A stretch of DNA of 64,000 nucleotides from MPNO01 sp965205995 (GTDB lineage: Bacteria; Pseudomonadota; Alphaproteobacteria; MPNO01): NCBI GenBank assembly GCA_965205995.1, contig OZ242200.1:1674001-1738000 (forward strand), read 5' to 3'. Made by a program: the position numbers and the translations under genes. The notes under the pieces were generated by a model. The model was not told the DNA's origin, made no database searches, and saw only the letters and a program-made list of their open reading frames with translations. Below, in pieces: positions 35,140-44,115 of this stretch (its first letter is position 1; each line of letters starts with the position of its first letter).

Positions 35140-36104
35140 GACGCCTCGCCGAGCGGGCGGTGGCAGGAGACGCGGCGGCCGGGTGCGAGGGAGGCGAGCG
35201 CCGGCGCTTCGCCTTCGCAGAGTTGGTCCGCCAGCGGGCAGCGCGCGGCGAAGGGGCATCCGGGGGCGCGGTGGCCCGGATCGGGCGGATCGCCGGGGAT
35301 GTCGGGCAGGCGCTCATCGTCCCGGTCGAGCCGGGGCACGGCGTCGAGCAGTGCGCGCGTATAGGGGTGCCGGGGACTGGCGAAGATGCGGTCCACCGGT
35401 CCGCTCTCCATGATCCGCCCGCCATAGAGCACCGCCATCTCGTCGCAGTGTCCGGCGACGATTCCGACATCGTGGGTCACCAGGATCACCGCGGTATCGA
35501 AGCTTGCCCGGGCATCGGCGAGGAGGCGCATGATCTGCGCCTGTACGGTGACGTCGAGCGCGGTGGTCGGCTCGTCGGCGATCAGGAGGCGCGGGCGGCA
35601 GGCGAGCGCCATGGCGATCAGCACCCGCTGGCGCATGCCGCCGGAGAATTCATGCGGGTACATGCCGATCCGCGCGCGCGCGTCGGGAACGTCCATCGCA
35701 TCGAGAAGGCGAACCGATTCCGCCAGCGCCGCGCGCCGGCCCATGCCGCGATGCAGCGTCAGCACCTCGGTCATCTGGTCGGCGATCCGCATATACGGGT
35801 TGAGCGCGGTCATCGGATCCTGGAACACCATGGCGATGCGGCGCGCGCGGAACCGGTTGAGGGCGGCCTCGCCGAGGCCGAGAAGCTCGGTGCCGTCGAA
35901 CTCCACCGAGCCGGTGGCGCGGCCGTTCCGCGCCAGGAGCCCCATGATGGCGAACATCAGCTGGCTCTTGCCCGAGCCGCTCTCGCCGACCACGGCGAGC
36001 GACTGGCCCGGCTCGACGTCGAAATCCACCCCGTCGACCGCGCTGACCGTGCCGTCCGCCGTCTCGAACGACACCCGCAAGTCGCGCACCCTGAGCAGCG
36101 CCAT
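35136..36104 (-). CDS. Oligopeptide/dipeptide ABC transporter ATP-binding protein (OppD type)
   Basis: A 322-residue ATPase that starts MALLRVRDLRVSFETADGTVSAV. It has Walker A GESGSGKSQLMFA, signature EFSGGMRQRVLIAMAL, Walker B RLLIADEPTTALD, and a C-terminal Cys-containing extension (GCPFAARCPLADQLCEGE) typical of the OppD/DppD family. It overlaps the OppF-type gene by 4 bp and follows the OppC-type gene by 3 bp. Confidence 0.93.
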   Translation of the reverse strand: MALLRVRDLRVSFETADGTVSAVDGVDFDVEPGQSLAVVGESGSGKSQLMFAIMGLLARNGRATGSVEFDGTELLGLGEAALNRFRARRIAMVFQDPMTALNPYMRIADQMTEVLTLHRGMGRRAALAESVRLLDAMDVPDARARIGMYPHEFSGGMRQRVLIAMALACRPRLLIADEPTTALDVTVQAQIMRLLADARASFDTAVILVTHDVGIVAGHCDEMAVLYGGRIMESGPVDRIFASPRHPYTRALLDAVPRLDRDDERLPDIPGDPPDPGHRAPGCPFAARCPLADQLCEGEAPALASLAPGRRVSCHRPLGEAS

Positions 36105-36107
36105 CGC

Positions 36108-37025
36108 TCAGCGGTCCTTCGGGTCGAGAGCGTCGCGCAGCCCGTCGCCCAGGAAGAAGAACGAGAACAGGGTGACCACGAAGAAGGAGAGCGGGAACAG
36201 GAGCTGCCAGAGCGTGCCGTATTGCATCTGGCTCGCGCCGGCGTTGATCAGCGCCCCCCAGCTGGTGGCGGGCTCCTGCACCCCGAGCCCGAGGAAGCTG
36301 ATGAAGCTCTCATAGACGATCATCGAGGGCACCAGCAGGGTGGCGTAGACGATCACCACGCCCAGGAGGTTGGGGACGATGTGGCGCGCGATGATCCGGC
36401 GCGGGCCGATGCCGATGGCGACCGCCGCCTCGATGAATTCCCGGTTCTTGATCGCCAGCGTCTGGCCGCGGGCGATCCGCGCCATGTCGAGCCAGCTCAC
36501 CAGGCCGATGCCGATGAACAGCATCAGGATCGACCGTCCGAAGACAACCATGAAGATGATCAGCACGAACATGTAGGGGATCGCCATCAGCACGTCGACG
36601 ATGCGCATCATCGCGCCGTCGAGCCGGCCGCCGAAATAGCCGGCGGTGGCGCCGTAGAGCGTGCCCACCACCACCGAGATCAGCGCGCCCACGATGCCCA
36701 CCATCAGCGAGATCCGCGTCCCCTGGACGGTGCGCGCATAGAGGTCGCGGCCGAGCTGGTCGACCCCGAAATAATGGCCGTTGGCGAGCGAGGGCGCCCC
36801 CTGCTCGGCCACCGCGCCGAGCATCGACCAGTCGATCTCCTCGTTCGACCAGGGCGCGGCGAGGTCGCCGAAGACGGCGAAAGCAGCGACGACGGCGAGC
36901 ACGGCGAGGCTGGCGACCGCGGCGCGGTTGCGGAAGAACCGCGTCCGCGCGTCCTGCCACAGCGAGCGCCCGGCCGGCGGCTCCGCCAGGGCCCGGAGTG
37001 TGCGTCGTCCGAAGAGGAGAACCAT
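36108..37025 (-). CDS. Oligopeptide/dipeptide ABC transporter permease (OppC type)
   Basis: A 305-residue inner-membrane permease with a long cytoplasmic N-terminus, six membrane helices, FGVDQLGRDLYART (OppC-typical 'DxLGRD' motif), and the EAA loop EAAVAIGIGPRRIIARHIVPN that docks the ATPases. The ATG at 37025 was preferred to the in-frame start at 37061, which would overlap the OppB-type gene. It sits 4 bp after that gene. Confidence 0.92.
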   Translation of the reverse strand: MVLLFGRRTLRALAEPPAGRSLWQDARTRFFRNRAAVASLAVLAVVAAFAVFGDLAAPWSNEEIDWSMLGAVAEQGAPSLANGHYFGVDQLGRDLYARTVQGTRISLMVGIVGALISVVVGTLYGATAGYFGGRLDGAMMRIVDVLMAIPYMFVLIIFMVVFGRSILMLFIGIGLVSWLDMARIARGQTLAIKNREFIEAAVAIGIGPRRIIARHIVPNLLGVVIVYATLLVPSMIVYESFISFLGLGVQEPATSWGALINAGASQMQYGTLWQLLFPLSFFVVTLFSFFFLGDGLRDALDPKDR

Positions 37026-37029
37026 CGCC

Positions 37030-37953
37030 TCAGTACCGGATCTGCGGGTCGATCCAGGCATAGAGAAGATCGACCAGCAGGTTGAACAGGATGGTCAGCG
37101 CGCCGGTCAGGATGGTCACCCCCATGATCACCGGATAGTCGCGGTTGAGCGCCGAGTTGACGAAGAACTGCCCGATGCCGCCGGTGGCGAAGAACACGTC
37201 GATCACCACCGAGCCGGTGATCATGCCGACGAAGGCGGGGCCGAGATAGGAAATCACCGGCAGCATGGCGGGCTTCAGCGCGTGGCGGAACACGATCCGG
37301 CGTGCGGGCAGGCCCTTGGCGCGGGCGGTGCGGATGAAATCCGCGTTCAGCACCTCCAGCATCGAGGATCGGCTGATCCGCGCGATCGAGGCCATGAACG
37401 ACGTCGAGAGCGCGATCACCGGCATCACGACATACATCCACTGCCCGCCCTGCCAGCCGCCGCCCGGCAGCCACCCCAGCCAGAGGGTGAAAACCAGGGT
37501 CAGGATCGGCGCCATGACGAAATTGGGCAGCACCTGGGCGCCGATCGAGATCCCGACCGCGAGATAGTCGAGGGCGGAGTTGTGCCGGACCGCCGCCGCG
37601 ACGCCGAGCGAGACCCCCGTCAGCACCGCCACCGCGAAGGCCCAGGCGCCGTAGGTGAGGGTGACCGGAAATCCCTGGGCGATGATCTGGTTGACGCTCT
37701 GGTCCTTGTACTGGAAGGACGGACCGAAATCGAACTCGGTGACGATGCCGACGAAATAGCGCCAGATCTGCACCGGAAGAGGCGCGTCGAGCCCGTATTT
37801 CCGCTCCAGATTGGCGAGGATTTCGGGCGGCAGCGCGCGCTCGCTGTCGAACGGCCCGCCCGGGGCGGCGTACATCAGCACATAGGAAAGGACGATCAGG
37901 ACCAGCAGGGTCGGGACCGCCACCGCGAGCCGCTTGAGGAAATAGGCGATCAT
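37030..37953 (-). CDS. Oligopeptide/dipeptide ABC transporter permease (OppB type)
   Basis: A 307-residue permease that starts MIAYFLKRLAVAVPTLLVL and has six predicted helices. It has the OppB-type N-terminal helix, the periplasmic segment FDFGPSFQYKDQSVNQII, and the EAA-like loop RTARAKGLPARRIVFRHALKP. It pairs with the OppC-type subunit to form the channel. It begins 19 bp after the binding-protein gene. Confidence 0.93.
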   Translation of the reverse strand: MIAYFLKRLAVAVPTLLVLIVLSYVLMYAAPGGPFDSERALPPEILANLERKYGLDAPLPVQIWRYFVGIVTEFDFGPSFQYKDQSVNQIIAQGFPVTLTYGAWAFAVAVLTGVSLGVAAAVRHNSALDYLAVGISIGAQVLPNFVMAPILTLVFTLWLGWLPGGGWQGGQWMYVVMPVIALSTSFMASIARISRSSMLEVLNADFIRTARAKGLPARRIVFRHALKPAMLPVISYLGPAFVGMITGSVVIDVFFATGGIGQFFVNSALNRDYPVIMGVTILTGALTILFNLLVDLLYAWIDPQIRY

Positions 37954-37972
37954 CGGGCCGCCGCCCGGCCCG

Positions 37973-39604
37973 TCACTTGGCGACGCGGTAGAGGTTCTTC
38001 GAATACCAGTTGTTTTCGACGTTGTCGTAGGGCCAGCCCTTGATGTCGCTCTTCAGCAGGAACGTGTTGGCGTAGTGGTAGATCGGGATGATCGCCATGT
38101 CCTCGGCAAGGATCGTCTCGACCTCGACATAGATGCCGGCCGGGTCGTTGGCCGTCTTCGAGCGCCGCATCAGCGCGTCCACCTTCTCGCTGGAATACCG
38201 GCCGTCGTTGGCGCCGTGGCTGGTGGTGAGCAGGTCGAGGAAGGTCGAGGCCTCGTTGTAGTCGCCGCACCAGGCCGAACGCGCCACGTCGAATTCCCGC
38301 CTCTTGCGGATGTTGAGGTAGGTCTTCCACTCGAAATTGGCGAGCGTCGTCCGCACGCCCAGCTTCTGCTTCCACATCTGGCCGATCACGGTGGCGATCT
38401 GCTTGTGGTTCTCGGAGGTGTTGTAGATCAGCTTGAGGGTCAGGTCCCGGACCCCCGATTCCGCGAACAGCCGCCTGGCCTCGGCGTCGCGCTGGCGCTG
38501 GCTGAGCCTGGCATAGGCGATGTCGGGCATGCGGAACCCGGCGGTCTTGAGATGGGTGAAGTTGTAGGCCGGCCACTGCCCGCCCTTGAGCAGCCGGTCG
38601 ACGATCACCTCGCGGTCGATCGCCATGCTGAGCGCCCGCCTGACCCTGACGTCGCGGAGCGCCGCATTCGCGCTCTCCGTATGGTTGATCGCGTAGTAGT
38701 AGGAGCACAGCCTGGGCACGCTCCTGGCCTCGTCGGGCAGCTCCTTCTTCAATCTCGGATACTGGCCGGGCGGCAGCGGCTCGAGATGGTCGAGCTCGCC
38801 GGCGCGGTAGCGCGTCAGCGCCTGGTTGACGTCGTTGATCACCAGCCCCGTGACCTTTTCGACGATCACCTTGTCGGCACCCCAATATATCGGGTTCTTC
38901 ACCCGGCTGTGGAACTCGTTGAGCACCACCTCCTTGAGCATATAGGCGCCGTTCGAGACCATGTTTCCGGGCGCCGTCCATTGCTTCCCATGCGCCTCGA
39001 TCGTCGCGCGGTGCACCGGAAACAGGGTGGCGTAGGTGGTCATCGCCGGAAAATAGGGCAAGGGCCGGTTCAGCTTCACCACCAGCGTGCGGTCGTCGGC
39101 GGCGCGGACGCCAAGCGAAGCGGGAGGCTTCTTTCCGGCCAGGATCTCCTTTGCATTCGCCATCTGGGTGAGTTCGAGATACCAGCCATAGGGCGATGCC
39201 GTCGCGGGGTCGACCGCGCGCCGCCAGGCATAGACGAAATCATGCGCGGTCACCGGATCGCCGTTCGACCACCTCGCATCCCGGCGCAGGGTGAAGCTGT
39301 AGGTCGTGTTGCCGTCCGACGCCGCGTAATGCGTCGCCACCCCGGGGACCAGCCTGCCGTCGGCGTCCTGGCTCAGCAGCCCCTCGAACAGGTCCCGGAT
39401 CACGTGGAAACCTGCGACCTCCTCGTTGAGCTGCGGGTCGAGGGTCGGGAACTGGTCGAGCAGGCGGTAGGTGAAGCTCTGGTTGTCCGACAGCGCCTCG
39501 CCGGTCGCGGGATGGGTCCCGGCGGCCCCGGCGCCCGCGGCCAGAACCAGCGCCGCCGCGGCGACCGCCGCCTTCAGGGTGTTTCGCGAAATCTGGATCG
39601 GCAT
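37973..39604 (-). CDS. Oligopeptide-binding periplasmic protein (OppA/MppA-like)
   Basis: A 543-residue class C solute-binding protein with a signal peptide (hydrophobic 10-27). Family features are QFPTLDPQLNEEVAGFHV, the VPGVATHYAASDGNTTYSF region, RRDARWSNGDPVTAHDFVYAW, and the C-terminal NNWYSKNLYRVAK, which closely resembles enterobacterial OppA. It captures oligopeptides (or muropeptides) for the OppBCDF-type subunits encoded downstream. The 245-bp divergent region to the autotransporter gene contains an AT-rich patch (near 39789-39802) and a 12-bp GC palindrome (39814-39825) but no gene I can support. Confidence 0.93.
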   Translation of the reverse strand: MPIQISRNTLKAAVAAAALVLAAGAGAAGTHPATGEALSDNQSFTYRLLDQFPTLDPQLNEEVAGFHVIRDLFEGLLSQDADGRLVPGVATHYAASDGNTTYSFTLRRDARWSNGDPVTAHDFVYAWRRAVDPATASPYGWYLELTQMANAKEILAGKKPPASLGVRAADDRTLVVKLNRPLPYFPAMTTYATLFPVHRATIEAHGKQWTAPGNMVSNGAYMLKEVVLNEFHSRVKNPIYWGADKVIVEKVTGLVINDVNQALTRYRAGELDHLEPLPPGQYPRLKKELPDEARSVPRLCSYYYAINHTESANAALRDVRVRRALSMAIDREVIVDRLLKGGQWPAYNFTHLKTAGFRMPDIAYARLSQRQRDAEARRLFAESGVRDLTLKLIYNTSENHKQIATVIGQMWKQKLGVRTTLANFEWKTYLNIRKRREFDVARSAWCGDYNEASTFLDLLTTSHGANDGRYSSEKVDALMRRSKTANDPAGIYVEVETILAEDMAIIPIYHYANTFLLKSDIKGWPYDNVENNWYSKNLYRVAK

Positions 39605-39849
39605 GTCTTTCTCGTATGGAGTCTGGGTCTATCTGGGCGCCGGCCTGCGGAATACCGGCGACGGGTGAATTCCCCCCACAAGCTGGGCAGGCAAAAGGTT
39701 AGTCGAAGGCCGGATTCGGCTCCAGCGGGTTCGCCAGGGCAACGCGGGAACAATAGTCCCGTCCACCTCTCGAAACACCGAATCGAATTCCTAAATATAG
39801 ACAAGAGGAACATGCGGCCGGCCGCTCTGCAAATGAAGGGAGCGGAAAC

Positions 39850-42800
39850 ATGTTCGGAGATTACGGATACCCATCGGCTATTTTTGTCTTCGCCCGGCGC
39901 GGCCCGGTCTTGCCGCCGGCAACGGACTCCAGTCTCCCTGCAAAGAGCCACGCCCGCGCGGCGACTACACGCCTGTCCGGTGTCGGCAGGCGGATGCGCG
40001 GCTTCATCGGGCGGGCCGCGATCGCCGTCGCGGTGCTGGCGGGGATACCGGCACTGGCGGAGCCGGCGGCGGCGCAGACCCCCGCCGCGGTCGGCATCGC
40101 GGCGGAGCGCGAGGCATATGTGTTCGGTCTCGACGACGTGGCTTTCGTGCTCACGCGAAGCGGCGCGACGGACGGGGAGCTCGCCGTCGGCGTGAAGCTG
40201 ACCCAGACGCAGAACTTTCTCGATGCGAGCTCGCTGATGCAGACGGTGACCTTCGCCCCGGACGCCTCCATTGCGACGTTGACCATCGCCCGCAGCAAGT
40301 TCTTGTCCGCGGTCACCCAGTCCGGCGCGCTCTCGGCGGCGATCGCGCCCGGGGACAAGGAATACGAGACGGGCATGCCGTCCTCGGCGACGGTGCGGCT
40401 GGCGGCGGCGGACCCGGCGATCACGGTCCGTCATCAACGGGCCTCCTATGTCTTCGCCGAGGGCGCCGACGGGACCAACCGTGCGGTTCTGGTGGCGCGC
40501 ACCGCCGACGGCCTTCCCAAACCCGGAAGCAGGTTCGCCGTATCGCTGGTAACGCAGGCGGTATCCGGCGGCGCAACGTCCCCGGAAGACTACGTGGCGC
40601 TGTCGAAGGAGATCGTCTTCGCGCCGGACGACTTCGCGGCCGTTGGCAGCGCCTGGGAAGCGCGCCGGGAGGTGCCGGTGGGCGTGGTCGACGACCCGGA
40701 GGTCGAGGCGGACGAGGCGGTCGACCTCGTGCTCGAGAGGTCGCCGGGCCTCCCGGCGGTCGTCGCCCTGCGCGATGTCGACGGGACGACCCCCTGCGGC
40801 GCGGACGGCTGCGCCGCGCGGGCGACGATCCGGGACAATGACGGGCCGCAACCGCCCGCGATCGCCATTATCGCCTTCGCATCCCCCGCCGGGACCTACG
40901 CGATCGGCGACGAGATCCGGGTGTCGGTGGCCTTCGACAAGCCGGTGACGGTGACCGCGACGCCCGCCGCGAGACCTTCTCTCGAACTCGACATCGGCGG
41001 AGCGGCGCGGCAGGCCGGCTACCGGAGCGGCGGCGGCTCGACCACGCTGGTCTTCGCCTATGCCGTCGCCGAGGGCGACGAGGACGCCGACGGGATCGCG
41101 ATCGGCGCCGACCGGCTGACCGCGCCGGCGGGAAGCCTCGTCGGTCCCGCGGGCGCGGCCGTGTCGTTGACCCATCCGGCGGTGCCCCCAGATCCGGACC
41201 GCAAGGTGGACGGCGTGCGTCCCACCGCCCTGTTCGCGACGGTCGACCGGGGAAAGCTGGCCGTGAGCTGGGACGAAGCGCTGACGATCGAAGATGGGCT
41301 CGGCATCCCCGGCGGTTTCGTGGCTATCGTCGGCGGCACGCCCAAATCCCTGGCCGCCGTCGGGGTGAGCGAACGGCTGGTAACGCTCGCGCTGGACGGC
41401 ACCGTCGGCAACGGGGAGTGGGTCACGGTGTCCTACACCCCGCCCGACGCCCGGCCGATACGAGATGTCGCGGGCAATCCCGCCGCCGGCTTCTCGCTGA
41501 CGGTGACCGCCGGCGAGCGCGGCATCTGCACCCGCACGCCGGTGGTGCGCGACCGGATCATGGTGCTGCTGCGCCATGCGGTGACGCCGGCCTACACGGG
41601 CGACTGCGCGGGGGTGGGGGCGGAAATGCTCGCCCGGATACGGTCGATGGATATCGTCCCGCCCCTGGAGCGGGTCACGACGCTCCGGGCGGGCGACTTC
41701 GCGGGTCTCTCGGGCGTGCGCAATCTCTACATCGTCGAGCACCCGGGGCTGACGGCTCTGGAGACCGGCGTCTTCCGGGGGCTGACCCGGCTTGAGACGC
41801 TGCGTTTGCACCGGAACGGCATCGCGACGGTGCGGGCGGGGGCGTTCCAGGGCCTGCCGGCGCTTCGTCTGCTGAGCCTCAGAGAGAATCGGATCGCGAC
41901 CCTCCCCCCGGGCGCGTTCGAGGGCCTCGGCGGGCTCGAATTCCTCAGCCTCCAGGACAACCGGCTCGCCGCCTTCCCCTTCGACGAATTCGAGGCCCTG
42001 CCGAAGCTCGGGCGCGGCACGTATCACGCATCCGGGCTCTACCTCTCGGGCAACCCGGGCTATGTCAACGGCGTGCAGGCGACGCAAAGCTCGCTCGCCG
42101 TCGCGCCGGGCGGAACCGCCGCCTACCGGCTGCGGCTGACCGCCGCGCCGAGCACCGCGGGGGCGCGGGTGGCCGTAACGCCGCCGGAGGGGTTGAGCGC
42201 CTCGCCGGAGGCGGTCGTCTTCGACGGGCGGGGCAAAGACTGGTTCCGCGCGCGCGAGGTCGCGGTGACGGCGGCCCCGGACACCGCGCTCGGCGAGGCG
42301 CGGGTGACCCACGAAGTGACGTCCTGGAACTACGCGTCTTTCATGCGCGCGCCGGCACCGTCGGTGACGGTGCGGATCGCCGGCACCGCACGGGCGGCGT
42401 CGCCGGCTCTCGCGATCGCCGATGCTGAAGTCCGCGAGGGGGCGGGCGCGATCCTCGCCTTCGCGGTCACCCTGTCATCGCCGCAACAGGACGCTGTGAC
42501 GGTGGACTGGCTGACGAAGGACGGCACCGCCCGGGCGGGCGCGGATTACGAAGCAGGCTCGGGCATGCTTCGATTCGACCCGGGCGAGACCGCGAAAAAA
42601 ATTTCGGTGGCGGTCATCGACGATTCCCATGACGAGGGATCGGAGACGCTGACGCTCACCCTCGGCAACGCTTTGGGCGCACGGATCGCCGACGCCACGG
42701 CGATTGGGACGATCGTCAACGGGGACGCGATGCCGGTCGCCTGGCTCGCGCGCTTCGGGCGCACGGTGGCGGACCAGGTGCTGGCGGCGGTGACCGACCG

Positions 42801-44097
42801 CATGGCAGCGCCGGGCAAGCGCGGCTTCGAGGGCCGGCTGGCGGGAACGCGCATCGGCGGAAACCCGGCGGAACGGGAAACAGCGAGCAATCCGCCGCGC
42901 GGAGAAACCCGGAGCGTCGGCGGGCGCGACATCCTCACCGGCACCGGTTTCGCCCTCTCTGGCGGTACCGATGACGGCGAATTCGGGGCGATCTGGGGCC
43001 GGGCGGCGATCGCGCGGTTCGACGGGCGCGAGGGCAAACTCTCGCTCGACGGCGAGGTGACCACCGGAATACTGGGCGGCGACTGGACGAGCGGCCGGTG
43101 GACCGGCGGGCTGGCGATCTCGCGGAGCGACGGAAGCGGCGCGTACCGGGACGGCGGGGACGGCGGCGAGATGGACTCGACCCTCGTCGGCCTCTGGCCC
43201 TGGGCAGGCTACGCCGTCGGCGAGCGCGTCTCCGTCTGGGCGCTCGGCGGCTATGGCGAGGGCAGGCTCACGCTCACGCCTTCGGGCGGGACGCCGATCG
43301 CCGCGGATATCGACACGCGGGCGGCGGCCGCGGGGCTCCGCGGCGCGTTGATCGCGCCGTCGGAAACCTCCGGCTTCGCGCTCGCGGCGACCACGGATGC
43401 GATGCTCGTGCGCACCGGTTCGGACGCCGCCTTGGGGCTTGCGGCCGCAAGCGCCGGCGCGACCCGGCTCCGCCTCGGCCTGGAGGGGTCGTGGCGCGCC
43501 ATCGAGTTCGACGGCGGCCGGCTGATTCCCGGCTTCGAGATCGGCATCCGCCGCGACGGGGGCGATGCGGAAACCGGCTTCGGGCTGGATTTCGGCGGCG
43601 GCATCGCCTGGGAGAACCCGTCATACGGCCTCAGGGCCGAGGTGAAGGGCCGCTCCCTGATCGCCCACGCGGATGAGGCATTCCGCGAGCGCGGCTTCGC
43701 GGCATCGCTGGTCTGGAACCCGGACCCCGCCACGGCGCTCGGCCCGTCGCTCTCGCTGCGCCAGTCCCTGGGCGCCCCGGCCGCGGGCGGCAAGGATGCC
43801 CTGCTGCGGCGCGCGACCCCGGCCGGTGCGGGCTCCGGCGCCAAGGCGGCGGCGAGCCGGCGCTTCGAAGCGACGATCGGCTACGGCTTGCCGCTGGCGG
43901 GCGGGCGCTTGGCGGGAACGCCGGAGCTCGGCGTCGGGCTCTCGGATAGCGGCCGCGAGCTGCGCCTCGCCTGGCATGTCGGCGCTGCGGCGCCGGGCGG
44001 GCCGGATCTCGATTTCCGCCTCGAAGGCGCAAGGCGCGAGAGCGGCGGCCGCGAGCCCGAGCACGCGATCCGGCTCGGCCTGACGCTGCGCAGGTAA
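39850..44097 (+). CDS. Autotransporter with leucine-rich repeats and Calx-beta domain
   Basis: A 1415-residue outer-membrane protein. The ATG at 39850 has AGGGAG eight bases upstream; it gives a long N-terminal extension before the hydrophobic signal (about residues 54-72), while an internal ATG at 39994 would give a normal signal peptide. Passenger domains in order are a Calx-beta-like region (about 78-330), a SwmB-like beta domain (about 340-555), a cap with CTRTPVVRDRI, LRR units (about 614-737; LETLRLHRNGIATV, LRLLSLRENRIATL, LEFLSLQDNRLAAF), and a Calx-beta domain (about 854-960). WLARFGRTVADQVL then leads into a C-terminal beta-barrel (about 1030-1415). It is probably surface-exposed adhesion or protein-binding machinery. 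Confidence 0.85.
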   Translation: MFGDYGYPSAIFVFARRGPVLPPATDSSLPAKSHARAATTRLSGVGRRMRGFIGRAAIAVAVLAGIPALAEPAAAQTPAAVGIAAEREAYVFGLDDVAFVLTRSGATDGELAVGVKLTQTQNFLDASSLMQTVTFAPDASIATLTIARSKFLSAVTQSGALSAAIAPGDKEYETGMPSSATVRLAAADPAITVRHQRASYVFAEGADGTNRAVLVARTADGLPKPGSRFAVSLVTQAVSGGATSPEDYVALSKEIVFAPDDFAAVGSAWEARREVPVGVVDDPEVEADEAVDLVLERSPGLPAVVALRDVDGTTPCGADGCAARATIRDNDGPQPPAIAIIAFASPAGTYAIGDEIRVSVAFDKPVTVTATPAARPSLELDIGGAARQAGYRSGGGSTTLVFAYAVAEGDEDADGIAIGADRLTAPAGSLVGPAGAAVSLTHPAVPPDPDRKVDGVRPTALFATVDRGKLAVSWDEALTIEDGLGIPGGFVAIVGGTPKSLAAVGVSERLVTLALDGTVGNGEWVTVSYTPPDARPIRDVAGNPAAGFSLTVTAGERGICTRTPVVRDRIMVLLRHAVTPAYTGDCAGVGAEMLARIRSMDIVPPLERVTTLRAGDFAGLSGVRNLYIVEHPGLTALETGVFRGLTRLETLRLHRNGIATVRAGAFQGLPALRLLSLRENRIATLPPGAFEGLGGLEFLSLQDNRLAAFPFDEFEALPKLGRGTYHASGLYLSGNPGYVNGVQATQSSLAVAPGGTAAYRLRLTAAPSTAGARVAVTPPEGLSASPEAVVFDGRGKDWFRAREVAVTAAPDTALGEARVTHEVTSWNYASFMRAPAPSVTVRIAGTARAASPALAIADAEVREGAGAILAFAVTLSSPQQDAVTVDWLTKDGTARAGADYEAGSGMLRFDPGETAKKISVAVIDDSHDEGSETLTLTLGNALGARIADATAIGTIVNGDAMPVAWLARFGRTVADQVLAAVTDRMAAPGKRGFEGRLAGTRIGGNPAERETASNPPRGETRSVGGRDILTGTGFALSGGTDDGEFGAIWGRAAIARFDGREGKLSLDGEVTTGILGGDWTSGRWTGGLAISRSDGSGAYRDGGDGGEMDSTLVGLWPWAGYAVGERVSVWALGGYGEGRLTLTPSGGTPIAADIDTRAAAAGLRGALIAPSETSGFALAATTDAMLVRTGSDAALGLAAASAGATRLRLGLEGSWRAIEFDGGRLIPGFEIGIRRDGGDAETGFGLDFGGGIAWENPSYGLRAEVKGRSLIAHADEAFRERGFAASLVWNPDPATALGPSLSLRQSLGAPAAGGKDALLRRATPAGAGSGAKAAASRRFEATIGYGLPLAGGRLAGTPELGVGLSDSGRELRLAWHVGAAAPGGPDLDFRLEGARRESGGREPEHAIRLGLTLRR

Positions 44098-44115
44098 GGA
44101 TCGGGCGATCGGAGA

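Noticed and set aside
39850..39993. Possible c-di-GMP-type riboswitch in the autotransporter leader
   Set aside because: A GCAAAGAGCC stretch resembles one conserved element, but the matching upstream half and the receptor stem are missing or far away.
39812..40195. Alternative frame starting in the autotransporter leader with an AGAGGA-like site
   Set aside because: It overlaps the autotransporter signal region in another frame and encodes Arg/Ser-rich sequence without any feature.
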